Source: Lateolabrax maculatus (Eukaryota > Chordata > Actinopteri > Acropomatiformes > Lateolabracidae). From it: DNA of 64,000 bases. This document shows positions 1-14,704 of this stretch, piece by piece. Each line of letters opens with the position of its first letter. The first letter of the stretch is position 1. Both the position numbers and the translations under genes were made by a program. The notes beneath the pieces are model-generated. The model had not been told where the DNA came from and did not search any database. It saw only the letters and a list, made by a program, of their open reading frames with translations. The stretch spans positions 8,248,501 to 8,312,500 of the forward strand of contig CM062215.1 in assembly GCA_031216445.1 (NCBI GenBank). Reading direction: 5' to 3'.

Positions 1-1718
1 GAGCAGGCATGCACACTGTATAGTCCCAAACTGCAGAGCTTTGAATTTCAGCCAACAGTAACCATTTAATCTTAGGTGTCATCAAAGCAAAGCAAGGAAC
101 CGGAGAGGCCACACAGCGTCTGTATCCAACCAATTTACCCACAATGCTACCTGAGCTGAAAATAGCCCAGTGAAGCAGATTTTGCTGCTTAACTACACAA
201 AATAGAATATTCAACATATCAGTTTTTGATATAGGTGGCAAGTTATTAAATTACCCTGCCAGCCTCACTGTATTTTAAGTCACTGAGTATTATATAGCAA
301 AGCAAATTGAATAATGTGTCCGTTTATATTCAACTCAAGAGTAGCAAAAGCAATTTATTCACACTGCATAAAAGCAACCCAAACTCTCTTTGAATATTGT
401 GGATGTTTTCATATGGAGAAGGATGCTTTGGAGCTTTTTTGAGAGCTGTAAAAATCATCGTAGACTCTCCATTACAATAGCTTTATACTGGGTGAGGTGT
501 TTGAGAAATCTTTGAAAATTTAATGTGTAGAAAAACACTCCAACCACTGGGGCTTGAACAGGCTGGAAAACAAAACAACAAAAAAAACCATTTTCCCTTT
601 AAATATAACCACAAGTAACTGAATTACATTTATTTTCAAACGGACAGCACTGCTTAGCCCTCCATAATTGGTCAAAATAAAGTGTATGAAAAAGGAAAAC
701 TCTCAGCCTTGTACACCACAATGAAGCTTATAAAGAAACAAAAAACAGAAACAGAGTCAAGCTTGTACAGTCAGCCATCTTCTGTTCTTAAATCTTTTCA
801 GCCTGGTATTCTAACTAGATACAGTTTGAATACACAGTAGGGTTTCAGCACTCTCTCTTGGCCCTGATCCATAATTTAACTAAGAGCTGATTCAGAGCAC
901 AACTTAAGAACTCTGTATAAACTTTTATTATTGGAACACAGAATAAAAGGATGTTTTCACCCTTATTTCAAAAATGCTGAATAAAGTTTTGCTTGGTCGT
1001 TAAAATTCTGTTTTGTGGAGTCAACAAAACGGCTTGGCCCTTAAACAGTTCTTATTTACTTGCCTGCCGACGTCGTAGGTTAAAAAAGGAGTCTGTGTGT
1101 GACAGTCAAGGATAAAGCGCTGAATATAATCATCACTGGCAAAAATCAACCAAAACCACACCACAGCCATAACGGGATGCATTAAAACAGTAAACAAACA
1201 TTTGCACCATCTTGAGATAAAAAATGCTGATTCAATACACCCCTCCTGAATTGTTTTCTGCCAACTCTGCAGGTGTGTGAAAGATTCTCATTTTTTTTTC
1301 TGGGCCATTTAAATGAATCAGTGTCATGCATGGCTGGCGCCATCAAGACTCGATGAATACTTTTTCACATGAAAAGCGAAGGTGGGGAAGAGGCGGCGGT
1401 GAATCCATTAGCCTTGCTATGTCTCACTGACTCCATTGTTTTATTCTGTTTCCTGGCAGCAAAGGATTCACCTCCGCGATGCTGCTGCACAGAGAAGAGT
1501 GGAGGCGATGAAAAGCATGAGCCCGGGCCACACACAGATCCAAACGGGAGAGCAGGCTACACAGCAAGGAAATGAGCATTAGTTGTGGTTGTGTGGGTGG
1601 GTGTGCATGTGTGTTGAGAGGGTTGGGGTGATCTGTACTGTAGATTATTCACCATTAGGGATTAGCTCAATGTGACCAAACACCAAGCACAATAACCTAA
1701 AAGAACAAAAAACTTGCC
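1..1718. other. Non-coding, start of window
   Basis: Ordinary AT-rich intronic sequence with short A runs. Around 1360-1575 the sequence is somewhat richer in GC and CpG (a 68-codon frame lies there), but nothing matches a known family. No repeat was recognised. Confidence 0.5.
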
Positions 1719-1722
1719 TTAA

Positions 1723-2341
1723 AGGGAAATTCCAGTATTTGTCAACCTTTTCAAATTCTCATTTTCATCCATTAATACTATTGATCATGATAATATTCAT
1801 AATTTTACTCTGCTCTGTTGTAGAGGTTTGTGAAATGGGGACATAAGAATGAACTAACATACACACACATATATACACATACAGACACTTCAACTGAACA
1901 TAAATCATCTCAAAAATCTGTCTGTGCAGCCCAGTATCACTAAGAATTATGTTCATGTTGGGCGATACTGCAGTGCATAATTTTCAAGTGCCAATGCAAA
2001 AAGTGGCGTGCCCTTGATGTAGTGGTGCGGAAAGTGAGGGCGTGGAGGTCGGGGTGGTGGAAGGGCATACAGCCCATCCAACTTTCATGCAGGAGAACAG
2101 AGTTTGTGTCCCATCATAATTCATTAATCATAATCTGGGGATTTTGCAGAATCGAGCAAAATCAACATTTTTTTCAGGCGAAAAAGGAGGTGTTGGAAGC
2201 TTTCGCTTGATGGCACTTGCCGCAATTGACGTTTTGTCAGAGCTGCATTTCTCAAATCTTTAGAACGTGGTTGGTGAGTTCAATATTATCGTGGACAAAA
2301 TATGAGAATAGCTCCTAGGATTACAAATACTGGAATATTCC
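1723..2341. mobile_element. Inverted-repeat DNA transposon (MITE-like) flanked by TTAA
   Basis: The two ends are inverted copies. The left end (from 1723) reads GGGAAATTCCAGTATTTGT, and the right end, reverse-complemented from 2341, reads GGAATATTCCAGTATTTGT. Both sides continue with similar ATTCTCAT and GATAATATT segments. TTAA flanks both ends (1719-1722 and 2342-2345), the target duplication typical of piggyBac- and Kolobok-type elements. The interior has no transposase frame, so this is a non-autonomous copy of about 620 bp. The family name cannot be given without a repeat library. Confidence 0.6.
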
Positions 2342-2345
2342 TTAA

Positions 2346-5300
2346 GAGCTTAAATTGATCATAAGATACTCAAACTTAAACAAAGGTTATAATTCAATTT
2401 ATCTGAAATTAAATGGCACTCTAATTTAATTTTTTATATTAAGTGGATGATTGAATCAGTAAACTCACATGAAAAGTTGAATTTTAATTTGAACCTCCTT
2501 TCTTTTTAATTTAAATACAATTAAAATGATTTACTTAATTTAAAATGAAAACACAACTGATGGACCAAATTACACAAAATTAAAACACAGGAACCATGTA
2601 AAGAACGCTGTGATTTAGCCTATACCTTAATCCAAACATTATTAACAGCAATTAAAAAACACAATTCATCAACCAGACTTGGTATGATCAGATACTCAAT
2701 ATTGAAGGCCTCGGATCGGGAACCAACACAAGGGATCAGGAGATTCCTGATTTTCACTCGACACTTGTCACCTCAAGCCATTTCTTTACTGAGTTGAATT
2801 CATCCGTCAACAGGAATGCAAATTGAAACTGCCCACTCGCAGGTGTCAAAGGGCCTCTAATCTGCAGCAGTAGAACACCTCTGAGTGAAATTATGCCTCA
2901 ACACCAACCACACATTTACATCCTGCCCCCCGACTCCGATTGTGGTCTTTAACGAGAAAATTGCTAAGAAAACTGCAGTGGGGCAGCTTTGTTCTACCAC
3001 CCACTGTGCTGTGCTTTAAGGGGTGCTCTTGACATTTATATTCAGCTGAAACACTGATTGCAAATAATGGCATTAGAGCCACATGCAGATGCAAAATGGA
3101 CAAAGTTAATGATAGCACTGCGGGAGAGTGTATGTTTGCAAAAAAATAAAAAAGTTGAGGTTTTTCACAGAAGAAAGACGCTTTTCTTTTTTATCTAAAT
3201 CAGATAAAAAAAGTCACTGAAATAATGAGAAATATTCAAATGAACATTTTTACAAAAATGACACTTGATTCATTTGGTTTGATGTTAGTAACAGACAAGA
3301 CAATCAAAGCCATTCATCATTAAAGCCATTTGATTAAATTAATTTTCTGTCATGAGCTGTACAAGTAGTGACTGTGTTATGTTCTTCATTTAAATGATGT
3401 TCTCCCACACTCCTCTATTCAGCCATTTACTGTGGACAGATATAACAAAATGAAGGCCTGATGAGAATGAACAGAGGAGTGTGACTTGTGGAGTGAGGGA
3501 AAGGTCAGCCGGAGTGATGAACTCTTCGGGTCAGACAGCATCAAACTGAGCATTGATCACTCTCCTGTATGGATCCCTGTAATCAAGCTGGTGTCTTTGC
3601 TTAATACACCTATTTGTCTACAAAACATTCCTGATGTCTATAAAAAGGAGGACATAATAAGCAATTCTGTAATGCCGTACGCACACAAACACACACTCAC
3701 ACAAGCCGGCCATTGTCCAAGCTTAAATGAGGCCTGCAATCCGACACACAGGGCTTTACTGCTGAAGTCTGCAGCTACAGGATGGGTGTCGCAGTCCTAA
3801 ATGAGTCCAAGTGCCCAAATGGGAAAACTGTGGATCCTAAATGAGGCATTACTAAAAGAATTTGGATTCCTCCCACTGCACACAGAGATGCTGGAAAATA
3901 ATATTTTATTTAGAGTTTAATTGCAGCTTGTGGCCGTGAGTGCCCCATCAGACAAACTATAATGGAATTTAATATGATCGTAATGGTTACTGTCTTCCCT
4001 CTGCTTCTCTGCGTGATCCTGGAGCATATGGCACCGCAAGCATTTGTCCTTTTCTCTTACAGAATAAAATGACGGCTTGCACGGCGGAGAGAAGAACACT
4101 AACAAGACATAAGCATATTTAAGTCTTTTAGATTATCTCAGGCTCGCACACAAAGCAGCATGCAGTAGAATACCGGTTTATGTAACTGAAAGGGCTTCAA
4201 AATGTACTGTAAAGTGCCATGACAACAGCAGAATGTCAGTAAAAGTGAAAAATATTGAATGAGCATTAAATATTTTGTATCAACACATAGGTTAAATATG
4301 CTGTACTATTCTGCTGTCATGCTCTCTATGTTTGGAGAAAAATACAGGCATTTGTCTGTAGCTTACAAGATGTACAGCATGCCTTTCATCTATTTGTAGT
4401 GAAATGATGAGGAAATTAAACATGAAAAAAAAAACACGGTAGGTTAAGAACTCTTACCATTTAATTAAGGTAAGTGCAATAAGGTACCATTTGACCATTT
4501 GTACCTGCATTTATATCCCTTGGTTATTGCTATTATTAATGACTGTTGGAACCATGAGCCTACGGAGAGGTCTATGCTGCAAATAAATGGCCAAAATTGA
4601 TCAAGCACCAACTAAAACCATGTGCCTTCTCTGCTCATTATAGCATGTCTGACTGTGAAGCCCTCAAGTCTCACTCACAGCAGGATTTGTCATGGGGCTG
4701 GTGTCCACTTGCTTCACTTCCAGCTGCAGTTGTGAAGAATTCATCACAAGGGCAGCCTTTGACTTCACCCTTTGTTAACGTGGAAAGAGTTCGGCTAAAG
4801 GGATAAAAGAGCAAGCGCACCCGTCGCCCCAAAGGCCTAGTCAGGACGTCGTCAAAAGGATCCCAAACTCATCAAAAAGGTCAACGCTACAAAAGTAACA
4901 TGAAAAGAGTGTTGTTTTGACATCACTCTTTTTAAAGTCGGTCTCATCCATTTTATTCATAGAGGAGAAGATAACAATGCAGAGAGACAAGACCGCCCGA
5001 GAAGTGATTGTCGGGAGGAGGGAGGCATGCGGCAAATGACATGACACACTTCCTACGGCATGCTGGCGGAGACAACAAATCCACCCACATCTTTATCTGT
5101 GATCAAAGGAAAGATTTATGATTCTCTGCATTTGTAGTCCACCCTCCTTTCTCCTATCTCCCTGCCTCCTCGCACATTATCTCTCCAAGTTAGGGCTATC
5201 AGAGCGAATTTGCCAGCCGACATTTTTGACCCTCCACCAATGCAGGGATGAAATTTCCCCAGAGTGACACTTTCATCAGGCCACTTACTGTCTTGACCTT

Positions 5301-8300
5301 CTGCAACTTGTGCCCTTTCTGTGGTATAAACATGGCTAATGCGCGTTAACCTCAAGAGTCCCGGGGTTATCTAAAGATGCAGGGAAACACGGGGCATATG
5401 CTCGAGTCACAGCTTGTCTCACTCTCTTGTCTGGACTGACAGACAGCCAGTAGGTCGGACGGATGATAGTAGTGGCTGACGCAGCGATGGGTTCACTAGG
5501 TTGGTGATACTCAAGGAACAGATGTGTGGCGCATATGGAGCTAGCTGACATTTCTGAATTGTCTGGGTTCCCTGATCACCGCAAGGGACGCTGGGTATCC
5601 CCCGAGAGTATCAGAAATCCTCAGGCGACGTCACAGATTCAATGTTTACACTAACATGGTACACACAAATACAATTGGTCATATTTGTGTGACTCATAAC
5701 TCCTTAAAAAAATACAATGACTCGTCTCAAAGATGTCAGAGACTTGCATATGCAGAGTGGTAAACAGTTCAGCTGAGGGATGAACTTTTCAAGCGGTTTC
5801 ATTTGGATACCAGATTATTATACAAGAAAATACTGAGCTGTATCACGAAAAATGGACGTGATAGTTGGTTTTCTGCTACATTGGTCATCAGCTGAGTTTC
5901 GAGAGCTGCTTGACGGTCCCATACCTAATTAACAACATGTAGTATGCAATAAACTTCTCTGTCGCTTATGAGGTCCCAGTTCCTTTCATTCACAAATTCT
6001 TATATTGTAATGTGTGGCTCACCATCTTTCTGCCCTTGTTCCTTGAGCCAATTGGTCACTTTATACAGACCTATTATTGTGCAACCCACCACCTCCTCCA
6101 TCACCATCATGACCTTCAGGATGTTCAGCAAGATTCGACAGAGGGGGGCCATCTTTCACCTGCTGACTCTACTCCACCACCCCTAGTGTCTACACTGCGG
6201 GGGGATCATGTCTTCTCGCCTATCTCAATGGGCCTATGGGTAATGAAAATGCTTCGTATTGATGGGTCAAAATCTTTCTGTGTTGCTACCCTCAGTACAT
6301 ATTGTTAATCACTGTCTATTTCAGACTCCTTGTTCATATTACCCATATGACCATTACAGATTGATCAATGAGGTTTTTCTTATCTGTCACCCCTATGGGT
6401 GAGGTCTATCTAACTTTAGGCAATTAAACCTACCTGATTGAGGTTAAAAAAAAGGTTGTGATCATGATTAAAACACGTCAAAGTTGACCGTTAGTATGAG
6501 GCATGGTAAAAAACCACAGTCTGTCATGTGTAAGTCACAAGCCATATACTCTGATCTCCTCACCTCCCAGACTTTTTGTCTGCCTACCACTCTGGTAATG
6601 GCCCCTACTTCTGACTTGTATGTGACTACATACCGCGGATAGTCACTATTTAACAACTGCAATGGGCTGCTTTTCAAGAAAGTGCAAACATAGGTCATTT
6701 TAAGCATTTGAATAAATGATCAAAGCTATTATCCTTCTGTTAAGGACAGTCTTGGCATATCAATCAGGATTTACTCAGTCTGCATTTGTTGATGGTTAAA
6801 CCTCTGTCCTTTCTCACAAAAAATATATACACATAAAAAGATTAGGACTGAACTTCACCAGAGCCTCTCACTAAATACAGAGTATATTATCATTGTTGTT
6901 TGAGAGCTGCCCTTTTCCCTGGTGGACAGAATAGCTTATCAGCAAGAAATGCATTTGCACAGCTAATAAACTACTCGCCTGTAAGAAACTTGGGGTGACA
7001 CTCCACCGCCACTGTCTAAACTTTATTTAAGCAGGCAGGTTGACTAACAACACATTTTCATTCACAGTGACAGCATGGCAGAGTTTCTTCAGAGAGAGGA
7101 AGCTTTGCGCTACTGCTACAGTCTTTCAGTATCAGCCACTGGTGCCATGGGGGTTGAATGCCTTGCTCAAGAGCAATTTGGAGGCATAATTGTCTGAGGT
7201 ATGGAGCGAATGTGCAGTATAAGTTTCCGTCACATTTTGTATGCAGAATTTGCCTCCCCTTCTTTGGGGTTCTTAAAAAGCTACTCTTTTAACCACAAAT
7301 ACACTTCCCTTTCCATTAGGCTATCGCTGCCCCAAAACTTCATATTGGTTTTCTAGCAGACTGGAACCAATCTGCACGACAGGAAGCCTTCCCCAAAGCG
7401 AGTGCCAGACTATCTCTGTCTCACAAACAGCTCAACGGGCCTCTATTTGTGCCTCCGTTTCTATTCTGTTGTTGCAGTTGCATGTTCTTGTGAGCAGGTA
7501 ATGCTTGATGTATCCACATATGGAAAAATTTATTTATAATATGTATTTTCAGAGATTACAGGCACAATCATGTGATTGTACAAACAATAAAAAAAAAAAG
7601 CCATAAGTAGTGCATACATTTTCTTAGAATTGCATGATAGCAGCATGAACAGGGGCTCTTTCACTGCACAACTTTGTGTTTACACAGGGCTCCTGGTGGC
7701 CCACAATGTAGCTCTCCCTGGGTTAACAACTGTTTCACAAATCCGAGGAAGGTTAAACCTGATTCTAACCTAGATGGCTTTGTTCCAAAGGAGGGCTGGC
7801 CCCAATTTTTACAGGGTTATCTTCTGAAAATGGAGTAAACTCAGGGTTAATTGCTGTCAGTGTGAACTAAGGGTTACAGTTCAAAAAGGCAGCTGAATGA
7901 CAATTGTATTATTCAGTTAAAGTCATTAAATACATTTTGTCAATCTGCTTGTGTGTTTTAAATAAATACCTTGTATCAAAAGCTATAGCTATATCCTTCA
8001 GATACTGTAGGTATGGTTGCTCTACTTTACTTCTAAGCCATCCTGTCCACTTGTCATCCCGTTTCCTCCAAAGGCCACAAAATTAAGGTAAACAGGATGC
8101 CAGCATTCTTTTACAGTACACAACAGTACAAAGTCATTTTGAAGTGATTATTTTATTTTTTATCTGTGACTGTGTTTATTTTTTTTTCTGTAGCTTTGCA
8201 CACAGAATTTAGAAATAAAACGATGAAAACAATGTCACAAAATACAGACAAAGGGTAAATAAAAGAAAATAAGACCAATATAGAAAGAAAAAGTGTGTGA

Positions 8301-11300
8301 GAAAAAAAATATAGCACAAATCTCACATCAAAACAAACACAATATGGTGGTACAGGGTCTGATCAAATTTAAAAAAAACATACTACAAGCAAAAAAAAAA
8401 TGAGGTCCAAAGATTGGAGTGTAAGAGGTTTTTGTATATGTGTTGCTGAGTTAGCTAGATTGTGTTGGCTGTGTCGATGCTACTATTACCCAGCTGAGAT
8501 ATACAACACAAATGTGTTGTAGAGAAATAGGATTGAGCAACTTTAAATCAGCAGTGCAGATTGTCAGTGTGTTTGCTGCTGCAAGAATGAACCGGTGAAT
8601 GGAAAAAAGCTGAAGCGCAAAGGAAGTCACTGAGGCTTGATGGATGTATTTCAAAATAAACATTTGACAGATTGGAGTTTGAGTTATTTAAACATTTCTC
8701 AGTGCCAGGGCTGCTCTGGAGGATGAAATGATCTGCCTGCTTTAGTTAAACCTGGCTGAGAAGAGGAAGGATAGCTAAATTGACAACTGATATTTTTTGG
8801 GATTTGGCAAAACAAAAAAAAAAAATCAAAACATTATTTTTAAGGCTTTCTTGCATTTTTGCAAAGTTAATTTTGGCTTTTCCCAGACAAATCTCATCAT
8901 TCTGGCTGATGGAGGTGAGAAAAGAAGCTGCAGATCAATTGAGGTTTACCACCAAAAAACCCAGACTGGTTTCTGAACAAAGGGAAGAAATGATCAACCA
9001 ACAGACACTGCCATCAGTCTCAATGCTCAGTCTGCTGCTACAAGGCATTCAGTTGTGTGCATCACATTTTCAAGGATTCATTCCTTTAATTTAGTTCTTC
9101 CGGGCAGTTGACAACCCCGGAAATTGAGGTAAGGGGTATTAAATTACCATGTTCACAAGTTTGATTTCCAGCACCCAACGACAGTGTATCTGTGCAACTA
9201 ACTGGAGGAAACAAAAGTAGAAACACCACCAGCAAGAGTTGTGAAGCATGAATATATTCTGTGGTGAAGCCTGAAATACTACTGCACATGGCACGTTTGA
9301 GACCGGTATCCATGGCGACTCGTGTACTATGCAAGCAGCAATAGAGCACCAAGGCAGCAAATTGCCATATACGACTAAATGTAAAGAATCCAATTATTCT
9401 CTGAATATTCTATAGAGAACAAGAAATATTCTTTCCAACACTAAGAAAACAGCATAAAAAAACAACTAATGTATAGGTTTTAATTTATTCTCTGCTGTTC
9501 TACTGCACATGTAAGAGCTTGATTGTAAGTTACGGTGACTGTGACAGCACCACTGGTGCTCACACCTGACTGGTGTTAAGGAGATATATTTCTATACATT
9601 CTATGTATTACTAGATCTAGACTGTACCATCATCGAACAGACAATATTCTTTTTGCGAGAGGATGGCAAGAATCTCGGGTCAAAGCAAACCCAAGGTATA
9701 TAAGGTGTTTGTGAAAAGGGTTAACTTGACTGTGGGCTGGGGGTTAGCTGTGGTTTAAAGATAGTGTAGCTGTGTGAAGTGGCCTATGGAGAGCTAAGTG
9801 CTGAAGGAAGAGCTTAGTGTGAGCATATCAGGTCAAGATGGGTAACAGACTGTCAGTGGACTGACTGCGCATGTTCCGTCTGTGTTCATGGATGCATCAG
9901 TGCAACTCACATTGCGTTAAGTGTGTGACTGTCACAGCAAAGTAAATGTGAGACTGTCATTTGGACAGCTGAGACCCGCCGCATCCTGATGTTTGCACAG
10001 CCGCCCACTCCAATATGTCTGCAGAGCCATGCGAAAGCTGCTCAAAGCACAGAGAAAGTATTCAAGGGAAATGTTTTCCACGGGTAATGATCCCTGCCTG
10101 TTTAGTAGCTCAAAAGCTCAGAAAGACACACTCGTATAAATCTACAAATATATATGTTTTTAGGAGGACATATAAAAAGGCACAAAAATATAAGTGCACA
10201 CAAAAAAAGCAATTGAAAATAAATGAGCCTTTACTCACCTAAAGTATGATTTTGAACCATCTGAGTCAAATTTAGGAGAGGTTATCATTTTCCTCCAGTA
10301 TGTTTCAAGCAAAAAGTCCTGTTATTCCACTCTTGTGGTCTTATCTGACATCTATATACTTTATTATCTGACACCTGCAGCTGCACACTGCCTTTAAGAA
10401 AGTGAGCTGTTCATTTCTGACTCTGGGCCATTTAAGAAGCAATCGCAGCAAGCATAAATGGACTACTGACCCCTTTAGCTTAATCCAAAGAGGTTAATGC
10501 ATTAAAGAAGGAACACTTCCAAGCACTAAAATACAAGGACATTCTATTGAAGATATACTTTTACTTTGAATGCTTGAATACACTATCCTTAGCACCTCAA
10601 AACTTAGTTATCCAAATTCTGAATCTAGAATTGTTGCTATAATCTAAATTTGACCAGAACCTTTCTAGACGGTATAAGCTTTGACAACCTACTTAAACAT
10701 TACACATGCGCTCACACACGAAACATCAATTACGTGTGGTCCTATTTAAACGTATGGACAGATGATGCAGCTGTGCCACGCGTCATATTTAATTGATGTC
10801 AATTTAAAATTACGCCTCCAAAGTAAGGATCTCATTTTGTTAAATGCCTGTTGCCTCGACTCCTTTCTCCTCGTGTCTCTTCCTCGCATCTCTAGTGGGA
10901 AGGACTAAGACGCGAGGAGAGGAGGCAAGGAAAGGAATCAAGGATATACAAACTGAGAAATGAGAAGAGGGTTGAATGTTGGTTTTTATTTTCCATTTGT
11001 ACCCTGTAATCTGTCCATCTTTCATTTATATTGATAACGATAAATTCAAACACAGCATTATGCTGCAACTTGAAGCTAAATATGATGATATATTAAAGGT
11101 TTAAAGGAAATAAAAATTTCTCCCAGCATAAATACAATATTCATCGCTGGCACTTTCTAGTAAGGGCACAAAATGAACAATGCAAGGGTCTTGCAGGCTG
11201 TCAACAACACCCCTTTGCTGATGCATTAAGTACACATTCACAGCGAATTTAAGCCTCCATTCACAGTGGCCTTGGAAGACCACTCAAGAAACATTTCCAT

Positions 11301-13230
11301 TATGTAGGGTGTATATTGAATCAATAGAGGTCTGCACGGTGCAGCGAGGACAAATATACAGCAGAGCTCTGCAGGATCTGCGACAGGCAGTGAGCACATA
11401 ACCACGGTGGTCTCTGATGTTTAACCTGCAGGAACAGAGGGGGGACAAGGGATGGTGTCGGACGGAAAGGAGTGTGTGTATAGGAATGGGTCACCGAAAA
11501 GGCCAGATGGCACAAACAAGATGAGACGCATATGTGAAGGGACAGGAAACACACACAGACTAAGATATACAGGATAGAGAATGAACAGAGGAGACTGATG
11601 GTGAGGTCTTGCAGTGATTGGTTGAGAGAGGAACAAACGTGTGCCCTGTCCCTGGGAGCTTGGCGTCTTTGGTCACAGGAGAGTCCACGCCAGCGGTGGC
11701 AGATGAAGGAGCAGGGGGGCTCTGGAGCTGTCAGGCACCCTTGTGCCGTCATATACAGCTCTTTGTGCCATTGGGAAAGGCCTATTTGTCACCAAAAACA
11801 AGGCTGTGTACAAGGTTTGTGTTTTAAATGTACAACTTTACATAATGTCCACAGAATATACTATGTTAGGGCCTTGAAAAGGGTAATAGAAAAGCTATTT
11901 CCTTTTCAATTTCATGTTTATTGTACTGGCAGCTGTCAAATTTGCCAGGAGATATTGCCCACTTTGTTTTTAGACTCACTTTGCTTTCCTTTATGGGAAA
12001 ATGTAAAATATTATCTTTCACACTGTGGGGATTATTTGAGTTGCGCATCCAATGAGTCAGGTCCATGCACAATGATATCCTTACATAGTTTAAGCTACTC
12101 AAGCATTCTGTTTGTTGACCTGCCCTGCATTTACAACAATCCTTATGAGGTTTTATCCAAATTATGCAAGACCTAAATATGATGAGTGGTACAATGCTGA
12201 TTTTAGCAAAAATGCTGAAGCTGAAGCATGTCATCACTTTCTTCAATTGTCTCCTGCAGCCTAAGCAAGTCCAGTCTTATATTTCAAATATTGTTTTTAT
12301 CCAGGTGGAGTTTTAGAGTTTAGCCATTCAGTCCCTTATATTGTATTGTAACATTGCATTTTCCATCAACTGCCTGCATCTTCTGCTTACTTTTACTTCC
12401 CTGCGTTTCTGACAACACTTAAAAGATTTAGCTTGAATGTCTTGTGTTCAGCTGTGGTTTATACTTGAAGTGTGGGTGGACAGAGCAGAAGTGATAGCAA
12501 AAGTGGAGGAGGAGAGGTTTTCTCTGCTCAAGGAAAGGTGAGTGATGGCTACATTGCATTCTGGGCTTTTGAGTCTACTGTTGGTAAAGACATTGCACAT
12601 CACTGCACAGCAGCTATTTTCTAACAGTATAAGGTGGATGTTGTCTGGAAGCACATTTACTACAACGTCACTGACTGTCAGCGAATTAAATCTACTTTAT
12701 CAAAACTTTTAAAAACATTTTCAAACCCAAAGTAACCACTACTAACTATGAGTCTTTTTACTATTCATTACTCCACAACTTACAACCAAAAACCCTATAA
12801 AGCGATATTATTAATCTTGAGGAGGAGGGTAATTTATTTTCTCTGGCATGTAAAGATAATTAAGTAGGGGGTTAAAACTGTATTTTCAGTGTGCTCACTT
12901 GTTGCCGCCTCACATGTCTTGGCCTCATTCCCAGCAATTTAAGTTGATGTGGAAATACAGTTACTCACCAAATAAACCACCTTCAGTGCCTGTGGGAAGC
13001 ACTAATCTACATTTTGTAATATCACAGTGAAAATGCATTTGAATGGGTGAAGTTTGGATATTTGCGTGTATTCAATAAGCTATGAGGCATCTTGTAAAAA
13101 CATAGCCTTCAATGCATGGTGTTTCAAATAATATTGTGTCCTAATTTTGGACTTCAATTCTCCATTTGTACTGTGTATAAATCTGTATAAATCTGTGAGC
13201 CCATTTTCAGTTTTCAATTAATTCCACTTT
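2346..13230. other. Intronic sequence without recognised genes
   Basis: 2346-2680 is very AT-rich with repeated ATTTAATT-like words. 5330-5650 is notably richer in GC and CpG than its surroundings but matches nothing I know. 6440-6670 and 9090-9390 have the mixed texture of old dispersed repeats, without recognisable ends. 8140-8420 is A-rich. 10720-10830 is complex and repeat-free. The long opposing frames at 11321-11752 and 11598-12176 show no domain. Confidence 0.45.
7130..7345. repeat. Possible decayed dispersed fish repeat
   Basis: The segment starts with TTGAATGCCTTGCTCAAGAGCA and ends with ATTAGGCTATCGCTGCCCC. Both resemble the boundary phrases of a repeat common in teleost genomes (a 'GCCTTGCTCAAGGGCA' block and an 'AGGCCACTGCTGCCCC' block). 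The middle is diverged. The call is from memory of the repeat's wording and needs a repeat-library search. Confidence 0.3.
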
Positions 13231-13580
13231 CGCCGTCCTGTCAGAAGTACGGTAAACACATTTCTTATCAACATAAAGTTTAAGTGCAGTTGTTTGTTCT
13301 TCTGTTAGAGAAAATGTACCGTCCAGTCCGTTTAATACTGCAGCTGTAGCCGGCCACTGAACGTTTCGTATCGGCAGCGCCATCTTGGATATTTACAAAG
13401 ATACCTGAACTACGCTCCTCTCTGTCAGTCATCATATCAAACCTGACTCTTACTAGATAAACACTTGTGATTGGCTAGCCTGATACCAGTAACAAGGAAA
13501 TCAGTTTGAATGGGAGGGGGGCCAGATGTATCTGCCAGACCAAATAAAACATGAGTCTGAAGATTTGTCTGGTTCCCTAA
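13231..13580 (-). mobile_element. Truncated copy of the 57868-58337 DNA transposon, opposite orientation
   Basis: Read on the plus strand, this segment matches the reverse complement of the 57868-58200 element over nearly its whole length, at roughly 75-80 percent identity by eye. There is an exact shared block of about 35 bp around 13257-13292, and shared words include CAGTTTGAATGGGAG, CTAGATAAAC and GTCTGGTTCCC. The terminal CCAGG is lost at the right end (it reads CCCTAATAAAA), and the other terminal repeat is missing, so this is an old broken copy. It lies in intron 2. Confidence 0.8.
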
Positions 13581-14704
13581 TAAAAGTAATGACTACTTTT
13601 TAAATATGTTATTTGTACAGACAGAATTATTTCTGTCAGAGACCATACTGTACCAGACAAAGTGTGTGTAGAAAGATGGAGCATTCTGTGACTTTGGCTA
13701 ATAAGATAAGAGAAACTTCATCATCATATCATATTTGCATCTAACCACATCACAAACCTGTTTTTAGTAATGTTAATACCACTATTACTTTCATGAGTAA
13801 TTAAATGACTGACTACTTTTTTTTGTATTATTCGTGTCACTATGTTTTATAAGTAATCCACTGAGTAAACAAATGTTACTACAGTAATTCAACAATATGA
13901 CACTTTCTCTTAATATAAGAATCACAAAAAGTTAAAATACACCTCATAACTATTCTTTGACCTAAATTTGTTGTTACTGCAGCACAGTAATAACCTATTA
14001 ATGTGAATATTGCTTAAATTAAAAGTAACTGTTATGAGTGTGGCACTTAATACACAATATGATTTTTTTTTTTTGTTATTACAGGTCTTAAAATAATGGT
14101 TACACGACATGTGTTAGATTGCAAATGTGAAAGCTTCCATAAACTGAACTCAACTGACAAACAAGCTACCATGCAGTATGAATGATACCAAAACCGTGGA
14201 GGCTGATTACTGGCTGATGGTAGATATCACTATAGTTCATATTTGACATCATTTTTGGTTGTCAGTACCTGATAATTATACTTAGACCTCGCCAAAAGTT
14301 AGCTTCTATATACAAAGTGCCTATATAGGTCTGAATTTTTTGACTCATGAGTTGAAAAGGTTTCATACATAAGGGCCCCAGATTTTAGCCTGAGAGATGA
14401 TATTCTCATGAGAAAACATGGACTAATTTTCTATCTCAATAAAGGCAGTGAGTGGGCGAGTGAGAACAGTTCAATATAATCTGATTATAGTGTCTGCTGA
14501 GAAAACACCGCCAACATATCCTTCACAACAGCTTTAAGGTTTCCATTGTGCCTTTGTTTCCCATACTGAGGTATCATAGGACTCATATCACTGTCACTGG
14601 ACGAGATGGCAGTATGTCGGGTGCACTGTGGCCCGCCTGGGGGGACACTGACTTCCCTACAGCCGTTCCCTGTCACAGAAGCCCATAATTGGCCCCCTGC
14701 TTCT

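Noticed and set aside
5330..5650. GC- and CpG-richer patch, considered as rRNA or a gene fragment
   Set aside because: No rRNA, tRNA or protein motif was recognised. It was left as intronic sequence of unknown nature.
11321..11752. 143-codon minus-strand frame
   Set aside because: Low-complexity and overlapping other frames. No recognisable domain.
11598..12176. Longest open frame in the window (192 codons, plus strand)
   Set aside because: In 64 kb of six-frame AT-rich DNA, a longest chance frame of about 150-190 codons is expected. It shows no domain, no splice-site logic and no biased codon use, and a 143-codon frame overlaps it on the other strand.
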